From the NCBI GenBank assembly GCA_033065855.1, contig JAVXUO010000131.1, positions 446,501 to 510,500 of the forward strand: DNA of 64,000 nt, given 5' to 3'. Position numbers and translations under genes: made by a program. Position 1 is the first letter of the stretch. Each line of letters starts with the position of its first letter. Positions 1 through 12,000 of the stretch are shown piece by piece. The notes beneath the pieces were generated by a model. That model ran no database searches and was not told the origin of the DNA. It worked only from the letters and a program-made list of their open reading frames with translations. Origin of the DNA: Escallonia rubra. Taxonomy: Eukaryota > Streptophyta > Magnoliopsida > Escalloniales > Escalloniaceae.

Positions 1-51
1 ACTGGTGTTTTTGCAGAAACCGACTGGTGTTTTCGCAGAAACCGACTGGTG
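1..51. repeat. 22-bp tandem repeat at the window edge
   Basis: A 22-bp unit beginning ACTGGTGTTTT and ending GCAGAAACCG occurs at 1-22 and 23-44, with a partial third copy at 45-51. The two full copies differ by one base (T/C). The array probably continues outside the window, so its true length is unknown. Confidence 0.85.
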
Positions 52-756
52 CCACCACGATCCGTTTGCGTCTACACTTCCGCTTCCTTAGAAAATTCAC
101 GCTAAACACATCAACCACCCGCATTGGACTCCTCATGGCCGAAACAACCACGATGAAACTGGGCGATAAGATGCGCCCTAACGGAGAGGTTACGTAATTT
201 CATAAAACCGAGTTCGCATACTAGCAGGGGACACTGACAGCCCTCAGTGAACACGAGAGGTGCAAGGGCAATGTGTTTGCGAGAGCCTGCCTCTTACTAA
301 TCTCTGTCATTGTGGTTCTGTTGCTGCAAGCAAGGATACAAATAGATCACCAAAATTGCATTGTAATCCTTGTTTTCCTTATGTTGTTCCTTGTTCGGCA
401 TTATCGAAAACAAATGAGAAGAAAAACAAATAAACCGCTGTCATCAATCAGTACTTTTCAAACGCTTGGGCATCTCTCTCTCTCTCTCTCTCTCTAGACA
501 TCACCATCTACAACCAGCCCCTTCATCTGGACACATCAACATCTACCAGCAGCCCATTCAACTTCTGGACACATCACCATCTACAACCATTTGTGAAGCC
601 GTGAACGGATGGTGCCCCTCATTCTCTAAGCGAGAGAGAAGGAGGCAGTAGGTGGGCACGTGCCCCCCTGTGCCCCCCGCTGCCTCCGCTACTGGGGGTG
701 GGCAACTACCCACTGCGTACCCACTCTCTCTGAAAATCGCGCACTCAAAACAGTTC
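52..756. other. Gene-free stretch with a CT microsatellite
   Basis: I see no supported gene here. The short open frames are not conserved-looking and overlap simple sequence. A (TC)n microsatellite lies at 473-495. Around 650-720 there is a C-rich patch that could be the end of a decayed transposon, but no diagnostic motif supports that. Confidence 0.6.
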
Positions 757-1982
757 TCGCACACGGCCAACCTGACAAAAAATCCTATACACTCCTTAAC
801 GGGTACCGACACTCTAGAATTTATAATAATTTATACTAAAATACTCTTATAGCTTAAAATATTATTAAAAGTCAAAATATGCATTTTCTGAATTTTTGAA
901 TATTTTCGAATTAAAATAATTTCTTTAAATACAATGAAAACCCAATAATAGCCATAATTACTTCCAGCTGCAAAATAAGTCCCATAATATTTAATGGAAC
1001 ATTAAAGTATATATAAAAATTATAGAAATAAAAATCAGAATTTAAAAGACATAAAAATATTTTTAGATTTTTCGTTTTGCTAAAACCAATGCGATATGGA
1101 AATCATAGCAAAACAACTCCAAAAATCATCAAATTCAAACTAAGTCTTATTTATACCATAAGAACATTACTCTAATTTTTCCCAGAACATTTTCTGGGTT
1201 TAAAGGCTCCAAAAGAATTTTCCAAATCTGAAATTACAGAAAATACTAAAAATTCATACGATCTCAGAAAATTATAAAACTTTGCCAAGAATTCTAATAT
1301 GGTCAAATGTATTATACTGTAAATTTTCACTTGCTAACGATAAGCCTGCGTTAACATATGCACGTGCAAAACTTAACGCTAACTCAAATACCCCGGTTCT
1401 CTTCTTCTTCCTTTCTTTTCTTTCTCTCCACCAGCTCGTGGTTACTGCTCACGTAGCTTCCTATGCTCCCCATTTTCATCTCATTCTCCTTCCTCTGTAA
1501 CACCACTTCGTGGTTACTGTTCACGCAGCTTCCCTTGCTCCCCATTTTCATCTCATTCTCCTTCCTCTGTAACACCACTTCGTGGATATATATTACATAC
1601 ACACACACAGGTTCACACACACATCACCACACATAGCACTCACATACACACATTACACTACACTCATGCACTCATGGTTACACTCAAAATGGGTTTACAC
1701 TACTGGTGTTACAGCAGCAGGGTGGGGGGTGGAGTGGGGGTAGGCAGAATTTTGGAGGGGGAGGGGTCTGAAGGGATTGGGGGAGAAGAGTTGGGCGGGG
1801 AAGGGTATTTTGGGGAAAGGGAAATAGTGAGGTTCAAAAAACCCATTTTTTTTCAACCCAACCCACTTTTCAAAGATTTCAAAGTTACCCCCCCTCTTAT
1901 CACAATTTCCCAAAAAAAAACCACCAACCCCAAAAATTTTACCCAAAAACCCACTTTTTCCTAATTTTCCCTTACAGTTACA
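757..1982 (-). mobile_element. Truncated LTR remnant (copy A), reverse orientation
   Basis: The segment from about 757 to 1,400 matches 52,005-52,620 nearly base for base over long runs, for example the block around CACACGGCCAACCT and the AT-rich block containing CTTTTATAGCTTAAAA. Both are in the same orientation. The right edge reads CTTACAGTTACA, so on the minus strand the element would start with TGTAAC, like the LTR at 45,306. The left portion, equivalent to 50,777-52,000, is missing, so this copy is truncated. It ends in CA-rich DNA (1,590-1,680) and homopolymer-rich DNA. It is non-coding. The LTR identification rests on the shared TGTAA...TTACA termini and the multicopy nature; no internal retroelement genes are attached. 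Confidence 0.6.
1437..1580. repeat. 72-bp tandem duplication within LTR copy A
   Basis: Two adjacent 72-bp units (1,437-1,508 and 1,509-1,580) both begin CGTGGTTACTG and contain CCCCATTTTCATCTCATTC. They differ at a handful of positions. The segment GGTTACTGTTCAC also occurs in the LTR at about 45,902, which places this duplication inside the LTR family. Confidence 0.85.
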
Positions 1983-2776
1983 TAGAGAGGAACCAAAGAA
2001 CTAGGAAATGGAGAAACAGAGACAGTCAGACTTCATCCTTTTTTGGCTTTCTGATGTTGTTCATTAAAGGATCTAGAAAACTGAAAACGCCAAATTAAAA
2101 GAACTTGAAAATTGGCTCGACTTCAAGGCGCAACTGATTGGGGAAATCGAAGGTCGAATTGCATTATCGAATCATTCTTTTTGTTTATATGGTAGTAGTA
2201 GTTGGTCAATGTTGGTTATGTTTTTCTTGTGTTTTACTATGCCTAGGATGTTTTTGTAATCTTCATTCCTAGGTCTATACTTAACCAAGCGGTAGATTCT
2301 TTGTGCGTCAATTCTTTGTGTTGTGTTGGGCAATTTTACATAGATGTTTGTGTTGAAGAGATTATTCGTAGCGGTAGTAAGGATGGGTCGTTCTCATTAT
2401 TCGAAGTCTGAACCCATTTCTCTATGCTTTTGCTTTCTTGAACCATACAGAAACTTCGCTCATAAGATTACAGTAGCGAATTAGAGACTCAAACGGAAAG
2501 GATTATGAGTAATGGGCTTGGGTATGAATCAACTTCACATAAGAGTCATCCTATAGGAGAAATGATATTAGCAATCAAATTGCAACAAGTAAATCTACAC
2601 TCGGAGAGCTTTTAGTATGCTTGAGTCTATTACAGGATTGGTTTTCCATTTACAGAAACACTACTTTTCCACCCAACAAGGTATTATCTGCAATATAATG
2701 TCATGACTATTGCCTTTTATATTGTTCATATCATATACAATGGTGGGGGAAAAGACTGGGTAATGTTAGTTGTAAG
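1983..2776. other. Gene-free stretch upstream of the transposase remnant
   Basis: No supported open frame. If the downstream PIF/Harbinger transposase once had its N-terminal half here, the coding signal is no longer readable by eye. No inverted terminal repeat could be assigned. Confidence 0.5.
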
Positions 2777-3608
2777 TGTATCACTTTGTGGCTGCCGTTG
2801 TACCCAAGTCGAAGATGAATGCATCTCGTTCAAGGAAAGGGAATATATCCCAGAACGTGATGGCCGCCTGTAACTTCAACATGATGTTCACATTTGTCCA
2901 TGTGGGATGGGAGGGAAGTGCAAATGATTCAAGGGTTCATGCCGAAATCATCACATCACCAGATGTTGATTTCCCTCGGCCCCCTCCGAGTAAGTAAATG
3001 AGTTACAGCTTCATGATTGTATTTTCATTAGTAATTTGAAACTCAAAATTTTATTTTGAGTTTGATACACCGATGTTGGTTTGTAGATAAGTACTATGTG
3101 GTGGATGGTGGATAGTGGATACAGTAATGTGGATGGTTATTTAGCCCCATATCGTGGCGAGCGCTACCACCTTCACGACTTTGATGGACCAAGGAATGCA
3201 CCTAGAGGACCTAGGGAAATGTTTAACTACAAACACGCATCTTTGTGTAATGTTATTGAACGATGCTTTGGAGTTCTGAAGGCCAGGTTCTCAATTTTAA
3301 GGTTAATGTCGAACTACAACCGGACCAGGCAAAATAGTATCATCAATGCTTATTTTGTTTTGCACAACTTCATTCGTCTAAATACGCCAGCCGACCCTCT
3401 CTTCAATGAGTTCATGGTAGAAGGAATTCGAGTACATGGAGATGAGGCATCTGTTTTCGAAACTGCCGACTTGTCTCAGGCAGCGTGGCCAACTTCAGGG
3501 ATGGGTTGGCTGATCATATATGGAGGGATCATGTTACAACTAATATTAGTTGCCACCATGGGTGATTGTTGGTTTACATTTCTTGAATTGTTCGTCAATA
3601 TACTATGA
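2777..3608 (+). pseudogene. Decayed PIF/Harbinger (HARBI1-like) transposase, C-terminal part
   Basis: Two segments separated by a plausible intron (GTAAGT donor at 2,990, TTTGTAG acceptor ending 3,086) encode the middle and C-terminus of a DDE-type nuclease of the PIF/Harbinger (HARBI1-like) family. Recognisable blocks are RKGNISQNVMAACNF, GWEGSANDSRV, YYVVD..GYSN, LAPYRGERYHL, NVIERCFGVLKARF and FVLHNFIRL. The second acidic residue (in VVDSGY) and the glutamate (NVIERCFG) are present. The first acidic block normally seen just upstream (GAIDGTH-like) is missing or degenerate. At 3,101-3,114 a 7-bp near-duplication (GTGGATG/GTGGATA) shifts the frame and creates a stop in the original frame, so the copy is dead. 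The family excises and inserts DNA in the nucleus. I could not find its terminal repeats, so the element borders are unknown. Confidence 0.85.
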
Positions 3609-4112
3609 CAATGCTGTTTAAACTTGGATTTTTTTTCTTGCTCTTTAACAATTTATGTATTAGGTTTTTATTCATGGCATTGTGTGTCACGCTTGTGCGG
3701 TAAATTAATTTATTATATGCACGTTGTAATATGCTTATCAACACTATGATAAACTTATTAAAAGTTCTTTTCTATTTGTTTCCCATATTTACATTCTTTT
3801 TGTGTACAAATAGTGTAGGGTTAAAATGGGAAGATTTGTGTACAGGATTGGTTCAGAAAAAGTTGGTGAAAATAAAGATGAAAATGAAAATTGTAAACTT
3901 ACAGAAAAAACTGAAAAAATAGATACGGAATAAAGTAAAAGTCCACAATACAATTTTAGAACTGAATACAAAATTCTGAAAAACAAAAACATAATACAAA
4001 ACACAGAAAAAAAATTCGTAAACATACTGTTATTCTTGATATTTGGGATTGGTTTGGTTTTGTTTAATCATGTCTGGGTTCTAGTGGGGGTACTTACTGT
4101 TATTCTTGATAT
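3609..4112. other. AT-rich gene-free stretch
   Basis: No supported gene. A 19-bp direct repeat, ACTGTTATTCTTGATATTT, occurs near 4,026 and near 4,096, about 70 bp apart, just before a long T run. It looks like a local duplication made during insertion of the neighbouring retroposon fragment. Confidence 0.5.
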
Positions 4113-4792
4113 TTCTTTTTTTTTTTTTTTTGGTAAAAGAGAATTGCATTGAAATAAAGTTGAGGAGTACAGACTAGTCAGATTGGCTATACATAATAGA
4201 GCATGACTATGCTTGTCATGTAAATAAAGGCCATAAAGTACAAAGACAAAAGCAGATGTACAAAATACAAAAGAAAGGAAATGCAAATCAGTTACAGCAT
4301 AAATCAGTGACCCAGTCCTGGTAAATGGGAATGCGGGCATGACAAGCAGAGCTTACTGCATTTGAAAAGGCTCTGTTATTGCCATCAACTGGTTTAGTAG
4401 GATCCAGTGTGTACATATCATTGTTTTGATTCCTCACATCGCCTGCTGCAGATAGCATCTAAGGAGCGGAGGCCAGTGATCAGACTTTTTGTGTAGAATA
4501 GCTTATAACTGTAGGAATTTGCACTTGTTGCACATCACCTAGGGAAAACAGGGGGGTGTCCCTCTCCCCAGCGTTGGTGTGTCCTGTTCTCGGTTCCGGT
4601 TCAGTTCTTCAGCAGGAGTGGTTTGTTGGTGACCAATATGTAGTTCCACTTCCTAGAATTGATTTTGGCCAAACTGCATCTCCTGCGGTGGTTTTGATTT
4701 CTGCTCGTTGTTTGGTGTTCTGGTACGATGTATATTCTAAGCTCCTTTTGATTCTGGTTATATATTCCTAAATTCTCTCCAAACAAAAAAAA
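4113..4792. mobile_element. Retroposon (LINE-like) 3'-end fragments
   Basis: A run of about 18 T at 4,114-4,131 is followed by GGTAAAAGAGAATTGCATTG, which is how the reversed 3' end of a plant non-LTR retroposon typically looks. Near the other end, 4,690-4,792 on the plus strand contains GTTTGGTGTTCTGGTACGATG and finishes with ACAAAAAAAATT, resembling the 3' untranslated end of a plant L1 element in the forward direction. No reverse transcriptase reading frame remains. The two pieces may be unrelated insertions, and the assignment rests only on style of sequence. Confidence 0.35.
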
Positions 4793-5645
4793 TTACTTTT
4801 AACGACAATATGATTGCACCTCACTTTCAACAATTATGGTCCTTGCGGAAAGCAAAGCAGAGGTGTAGTGCCATTGACTTCAGTTACGATTAACTTCAGA
4901 GTCAGACGGATAAGAAAAAACAAGGGAACAATTGTAAGGATAAAATGTATCATACGTAATTTTCCTCTATATTTGTTGAATTGCCGACGACCGATGGCGA
5001 TAATGTAACGTTTCAAAATTTACCTGTATAATATTACTCGAGGTGTACAGCATGTTATCTCATGGAGCAAGCAAATGTTCAGCACAATACCGAACCCTCA
5101 AAATGTACAAGATATTGTACCCTACAGCACATCAGAAAATAGACTGGCAAACCCCTCTGCCATAGAAACTATGGGACAATCCAAATTGGAGCAAAAGACG
5201 TTGAAAGAATATTGAGAACACCAAAGCTCGCCGCGCAACACAATGACTCCAAAATGGTACTACTTAGTATTTTGGGTACCGAAGTTCTGCAATCCAGCAA
5301 GCAGTTAGGTTCGGAATCTCTACATCCAAAATACTATTTCCGGTGCCGCCTCTTTGGTTCTGCTCTTGGTCTCTTCTCATCATCCCACTCCCTATCATAT
5401 ATCCTAAGTCAAGGCAGTTAAGGAGATTCAATTCTTAGTTCCAAACAACAGTATGACCAATATGGACATGTGACGGTCAGGACAATGCAAGATATAGCAA
5501 AGCATATTCTTTCTTTAACAATCAAATGGCTTCCTCCCTATAATCAACCTAGTAAAACTCCGTCATGGATGAACCTTTTAGCCTTTTAAGTGAAGCAAGA
5601 GTAACAATATTGCCTCTCTTGATAAGAAAAGACCATTAACGCTTC
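4793..5645. other. Region downstream of THO2
   Basis: No supported gene on either strand; the short open frames have no recognisable features. The THO2 3' untranslated region probably ends near the right edge of this stretch. Confidence 0.5.
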
Positions 5646-5651
5646 TTTATT
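5646..5651 (-). promoter_or_regulatory. Candidate polyadenylation signal of THO2
   Basis: The minus strand reads AATAAA here, about 128 nt after the THO2 stop codon. Plant poly(A) signals are loose, so this is a candidate only. Confidence 0.35.
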
Positions 5652-5778
5652 AAACAAGAAAATAAAAATGGTTGATAAACAAGAAAATCTATGAGATTTG
5701 GTGAGAAGCAGAAGCTTTTTCGCATTATGGCATGCTTAAATATCGTTTTAACTTGAGCAAGAAATTGCACAACAAATT

Positions 5779-6084
5779 TCAAGGATACTGGTCAGGATCT
5801 CGACGTGCCATCTTGTTGGCAGCCTCTTTACCATGAATCCTCAAAGCAGGTTCTTCTATGTAATTAGGTCGCTGAAGCATGGTGGGCTTTCTGTCTCCCC
5901 TCTCTCTTCCATCATATGCTTGAGACAAACCAATAGTCAGCGGAGGTGGGGCTGGGGCTGCGGGTGAATACTCACCAGCTTCTGATTGCATATGCTCCCT
6001 TTTGAGTTTCCGCCTTTTAGAGGCTGCACTTGTATCCAACTCCTCCTTCAATAGATTGGCTTTCTCCCTATCCCTCTCCTCAGC
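5779..6084 (-). CDS. THO2: THO2 exon 31 (residues 1768-1868 and stop)
   Basis: After a 757-bp intron the last exon opens AEERDREKANLLKEE, continues with the basic ASKRRKLKREH cluster (a second likely nuclear-localisation signal), a proline/alanine stretch (YSPAAPAPPPLTIGL) and ends MARRDPDQYP. The KRRKLKRE, GEYSP and GKEA..KMARRDPD blocks are the conserved C-terminal tail of plant THO2, which confirms the gene end. Confidence 0.95.
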   Translation of the reverse strand, partial: AEERDREKANLLKEELDTSAASKRRKLKREHMQSEAGEYSPAAPAPPPLTIGLSQAYDGRERGDRKPTMLQRPNYIEEPALRIHGKEAANKMARRDPDQYP

Positions 6085-9000
6085 CTACATGCAGCAGTCA
6101 AAAATGTATGAGCAAACATTTGCACTACTCGAGTTACACATGATTGTGAGTCTGAGCCATTCTCGTAACAGCTTAAGCTTATCAGGGCTCTGGTTTTGCA
6201 AGGTGTTTGGTTAAGGCTTCAAGCCTTTCCACCTTGCATGTGGTCCAAACCTCGAAAATAATTAAAAGTCAAGATTTTATGAGATACGGTCTTTAGACTT
6301 TACTTAGAATAAGATGATACACGAAGCCATGTAATATATGACAGCCAATCTAATTAGGAAACCAGTGTCAACCCCACTCAAGCGACATTATAAAAACATT
6401 CCTCCATATAAGGCGGTGTTTTTGGGGTTCTCATAGTGTTATAAAGTGTGGATTGCGAAGAAACTCGAAGTTTTAAAGTGATTGTGCCAGTCTGATACAA
6501 CTCTTTTACACTGCAGAATTTAATGCTGATGTTTTTATAGACCATCATGAGCTAAAAATGAAAGCCATGACATCAGAATATGAAAAGAAAACAAAAATGA
6601 AAAATGCAAAACACGCTAACAAGCTCTTACAGGTTTAGCACAAAAAACTAATAGAAAATAACCTCCTTTATCTTCAGGGAGCTTATACCAACATCTAGTA
6701 TTATTAAAATACAAATTAAAGGTACATTTTTTCAACAGGCTATTAATCAGCATTTTGTTTAACGAGCAGTAACAGACCACTTGCACAATCACAAATAAGC
6801 AGAACATAAAGGAAAAAAAACATAAAATTGCTGAAACATACCTTTGTTAATAACCCATCCCGTTCTTCCCGCTTCCTATCTCGAAATTCTTCTTCTCTTC
6901 TACGTTTTGAATCATCCTGCAAAACCAATGTGTTCTCCTCAGATCGCCGCCTCTCTCTCTCTTCATGTCGTGGAGAAAGTCTCTGAGCATGCCTGGCAGT
7001 CCCAAACCTTCTATCAGCATCATCGTCTCTTCTACTAGCACTAACAGATTGGGGAACTACATGTGGAGGTAAAGGAGGTGGTGGAGGCAAGCTTTGCCCA
7101 TGAAATCGATCATCAAGATGAGATTTTTCGGAAGACGTCTCACTGTAGCGCAATTTACTTCGTTCATCTTTAGTTCTGTCGTCCTTGGCTTTCTCAGCAA
7201 TTCGGTCAGATCCCCTTTCAGGACCTCTCTCTTGCACTCTTTCTGCAGAACGCTCTCTACCATATCTTTCTATTGACCTATCTCTTGATTTGTCCGAGAG
7301 TATTTCATCTGCACGCGACTTATCGGCACGTTCCAATCTATCCCTGTAGTCCCTGTCTTGTCTTTCGCTGCCCTTATCTTTAGATCTATCCATAGCTTTA
7401 TCAATTGTCCTAATGCTGATTTGCTCGTCTGACCCAGGTTTGTCAGCATCAGGATGAAGCTTCTCTATTACTCGATGATCTATCGACCTTTCCCTATCAG
7501 AATACCGAACCTCGCCCTCTAGATCTCTAGAATCAGTTTCACCCTTCCTACGTTTATTCAGTCTATCCACTTCTTCAGCTGGGCCGGGTCTCTTCTGCGG
7601 CTTATCACCAGATTTTGAAGACGCGAGTGTATTTTCATGCCTCGGAGAATGAACTGGTCGAGAAGAAGGATGCCGTTGTACTTCAGAAATTTCGGCTCCG
7701 TCATCTTTTACTGAAGAAACCCTGAGATCTGAAGACTTTGCAGTTCCACTTTCTGCCTTTAAGTCACTGCCGTGAGTACCTACTAATCTTGTAGATGAGG
7801 TTGAGCTTTTAGCTGAAGCTGGAACCGAGTTACCACTGCCAGAAACTGCAGAAGAAACATTGGACATCCCAACTTGCCTGCCTTCAAATGGATGAGTGGG
7901 AAGGTCTCTGTCACCAGCAGGTGAGGGTCCAGAAGTTCGGTTAGCTTTTCCAGATTTGATTTCATCTCTAGCAATATCCTGCTTTGGTTGCTTTGAAAGA
8001 GACCCAGAAGGTACTGACCTTTTTATAGAAGCTCTTCCCTGCCACGAAGAATAAGAGGGAAAGGATTACCAGTGAAGAACTACTCTGCCAGAAACAATGA
8101 TAAAGGACAATTAAGCAGAAACTGCTCATGGTACTTAATAATTCATAATCTCATTGAAAACAATAAATCAAAAGTTTTCTGCTGCTGGAGTAAGAAAACT
8201 GAGCTTCACCAAATCCAAGAAGACTTCATCTGAGAGGTTAAAAGAACTTGTTAGCTTGAAAGAGCAAGTGACAAGGGTCAACTGGTGGTCAACTTTCGGC
8301 TAACATTTCTCTAATTCTTCAACAAGGAGGTATTAGCACAGAAAATTATATGCTTGCATGGCCCACCAACAGGACAGCAAAGATTCACAATGGAAGCAAA
8401 CCAAGTGAGAGGCAGGTTACAGAATTACAAACTGAATATAGCAACTAAAGAATGTAGTAGAGGAAGCCTCTGCGTCTGTCTAATCTCGTTCAGTAACAAC
8501 AAGAAACTCCTTAATAAACTTTAATCCCCTGCCGATGATTTTCAAGAACAGTATGACCGCATTTAGAGGCGAAAATGATTCTCGTTTACCGATTGGCAAT
8601 AAAGTCCTAACATCATAACTAATGAATAGGAACCCCAACTTCTAATTCCTAAATTCACGCCTATAGTTATTTTGTGATGACTAATCAAGAAAGGATTCAG
8701 ATGATACCTCAGATTCCACAGTTGTCTTTACGGCAACTTTTACATTGTCATCTGATGTTTTATTTGCCAACTCGTCCAACTGTTTCTGATTGTCCACTGA
8801 TCTCGACACACCAGCTTGTGCAGCAGATGGAACCGTAGATGGAGAATCGGATCCATTTGCTAAGGAACCGCCTTTGAGTTTGCCATGACCTGTATCAGAC
8901 TTCAAGGAAGTACTTTCTGTTCTTTCCAATCTTCCATCAACAGGTTTTGTTCTTACCAAGGGTTCTTTGACGGAATTCCCAAAATCAGAATGTTGGCTTG

Positions 9001-12000
9001 TGCCAACAATTCTTCCTCCAGCAGACTCATTTTGAGAAGTGTTGACGCCAGGACCATTTTGTGCAGCAGCTACGTTTACAGCTAAAGGTTTTGAAGCGAG
9101 TGATGGTGCAGGCTTCAAATCAAGATAGCCCATGCCAAATTCTTCTTCTGTAACCCATGAAGGCTGCGTATGTGGCAACATATTAATAGATAACCAACGA
9201 AAAAATCAATAGATGGAAACCTAATGATAAACGCAACATCAATATCCCTCTCCTTTCTACAATGTAAAGGAGATAGCACATCAAGGAAGTAGAGTACTTC
9301 TGTTCAGCTCAGAAAACACGTATAGGGTTCTTAAATTCATTTACCTTCCTAGCAGCCAAAGCAGCTGCAACACCCGTAGCCAACACCTTTAGGTCTTCTC
9401 TTTCATCACTTTTAATTTTAGCTACCTGCGTGTAGAGGGAGCAAGAACATGAGCACCTAGAGGTTTAGCACATTGAAGTATAACAGACTTCAAATAGAAT
9501 ATGAGAACTTCGATTTTCCTTACCCGTTTTTCGAGGTTGATCCCACTCTTTCGAGTTACTGGAAAGACATTTGAGATTTTTGTCAACAGAATCAACGCAT
9601 TTCGTATTTCCATGTACTCGGTTGATTCCAAGCATTGAATTAGCAACCTTGTGATCCTTTGACTCCATTTCCAGTGTACCTTTCAGAAATAAGAGTCGCA
9701 TAAGCATGAGCCACATCAGAAATATGAGAGCTTAAAAATCAGTTGAAGATGCCTTCAGGCTAATAGTAGCACTAGCTCTTCCAAAATGATTAATGTACAT
9801 GAACATGTTCTGCCCGGCTGAAAGACAGCAGAACTGCACCATGGAGGCTATCAAAAAATATAAACATCGGTGTCGGGTCATGGTCAGTGACATAACAGAA
9901 AAACAAGTGGTATCCCTGCAATTTATCAGTACTTGATCTGAGCCGTCAAAGGACTGTAGAAAATTATGCTGCAATTACAATTGTTGTTGTAGGCAAATTT
10001 TTCCCAAGTATATGGTACTTACTTAAGGAACCAAACAGAACCTCTCTAGCAAGCTACAACAGGTCACGAGGGGTAAACGAGCAGGAAAAAAAAAGACATG
10101 TGCATCTACATGTTAGATGAAGGAAAATATTGTGTTCTCCTTCCCCACCCATTCTATGTCCCCTACTCTGCTCCACTCCTTTTCTGTGATTTTAATGGCA
10201 CCATATTTGCTTCCTTGTTTAATTTAGCAAATGCTCCAGTCGTGATTAATTTGACCATGGTGATTGACTGATGGTAAAGTTGTTGATTGTGGTCGTGAAG
10301 TCCAGATGGGGGAAAACTGAAGGGGGTTGGAGGAAACCCAAAGTCATCAATCATGGTGGGTCTTTATTACGGGTCAAATGGTGGCAGTGACCATGATCCT
10401 CGGAACCACTTGCTAATCTTATTTTGGCAGGTGGAGGCTTTGGATGTCGTGAAGAGGTGGGTGACTAATTGGGTTGTTCACCCGTAGTTTGGGTGCTCAG
10501 GGTGATGTGGGTGAAGATGGACGCTGAAATTGGTGGGGAGACTGATAGCAATGCCGACCAACGCTGGATATGGCGGTAGGCTTTAGACAAATCTCTTTAA
10601 TCAACTTCATGTTATCTTTGGTGTTTGACATTGACCAATTATCTGGAGGGGACATTGAATGGTACAGGGGAAGGGGGACACAAGATTCTCACTCAAGAGT
10701 ATCTAGTCCATCACGAAGATCAAGTGACCATAGCAGTCGTACTTCCTTGCACAATCAGAGGCTAGTTCGTTCCAAACCGGCTTTCGCAGCCCAACATGCA
10801 TAAATACCAAAGGTCATTGTGCTATACACAAACTATCAATTACAACTTAGAAGAGGCCGAGTAAGAACATAATTGAAAAATGAACAGATTGAGGCTATCA
10901 ATCTGTTTAAGGAGAGTGCCAGCAAAAAATCAAGCTTTCGTCTCCATAAGGTACACTATAGCATAGAACTTAGTCTAAGGGATAAAAGTACAGGGAAAGA
11001 AAGCTCCTTGCTGTAAAAATTGCTTACATGTGCGCCAATAGATGCCAGATAGGTGTGATCCGCCCATTCTTATATACGTATGTTTGAAATTCTTTTACAC
11101 AAGTGCGCGAGCCTAAGCAAGGGAGTACCATCTTCAACACATATGACCTTGCTGTGAAAGGCCAATGGCACAAATATCCGGGAAAATTTTCTCCACAAAC
11201 CGAATCACATAGTACCTCAAGTAAGGGAATATGCTCCAACCAATATTGGATATATCATCAACGATTCAAGATTTCTTTAATTTCTGTGTCTGCATCGATG
11301 TCTTTTTTAAACCACTGCAATCTCTTTACAGATTTATCATTTCCAGGAGATTGTATTTTGCTTATCAAGAACAAGTAAAAAAACATGGAAAAGGACTACT
11401 AGTTGTGTAAAGGCCAAAACATGTTAGCTGCACTTTATCTTGCCGAAAATCAAAATGGAAATTTTAAAACCTTAGATAATTTCTACAACTTTGCTTAGTC
11501 GTTACAATTGTCATGCACGTGCAGTCACATGAACCATGAAAATTTTATGCCCCGTCTCAGCCCATAGGAATCGCCATTTTACTTAAATGATCTGATGAAT
11601 CAACGAATACAAACCACATCCAGCCAAGTTCATTTCAAACCCAAAATACAAATTGGTGGCTGCAATTTTTAGAGAAAATGATTACCGCTCGAATATTAAT
11701 GCTTAACTTATAGTTTCTATCATCACCGAAACTGAAGTTCTTAGGTACAATTAGATGCATAAACCCACAAGACCTCTAATCTTACAAATTGTGAATGAAT
11801 CAACGGAGGTAAAAATAACCATGAGAGAGAAGGAAAGGACCCTCCATGAGAAATGATAATATGTATATAGTTAGTACTAGGATAAGTCATTTGCCAACTT
11901 GCATGGCATTAACATATCCAATTGTTGTTTGGCTGTGCATGTGTATACATACACTCAAAACGTGTACATTAACTAGATTACATAATCCAAGTGGCATTAC

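Noticed and set aside
1674..1964. Plus and minus frames with G/K/F-rich peptides
   Set aside because: Homopolymer-rich LTR tip; both strands open through low complexity.
7094..7276. Plus-strand and alternative minus frames over 6,844-7,276
   Set aside because: Shadows of THO2 exon 30, whose frame is clearly the conserved one.
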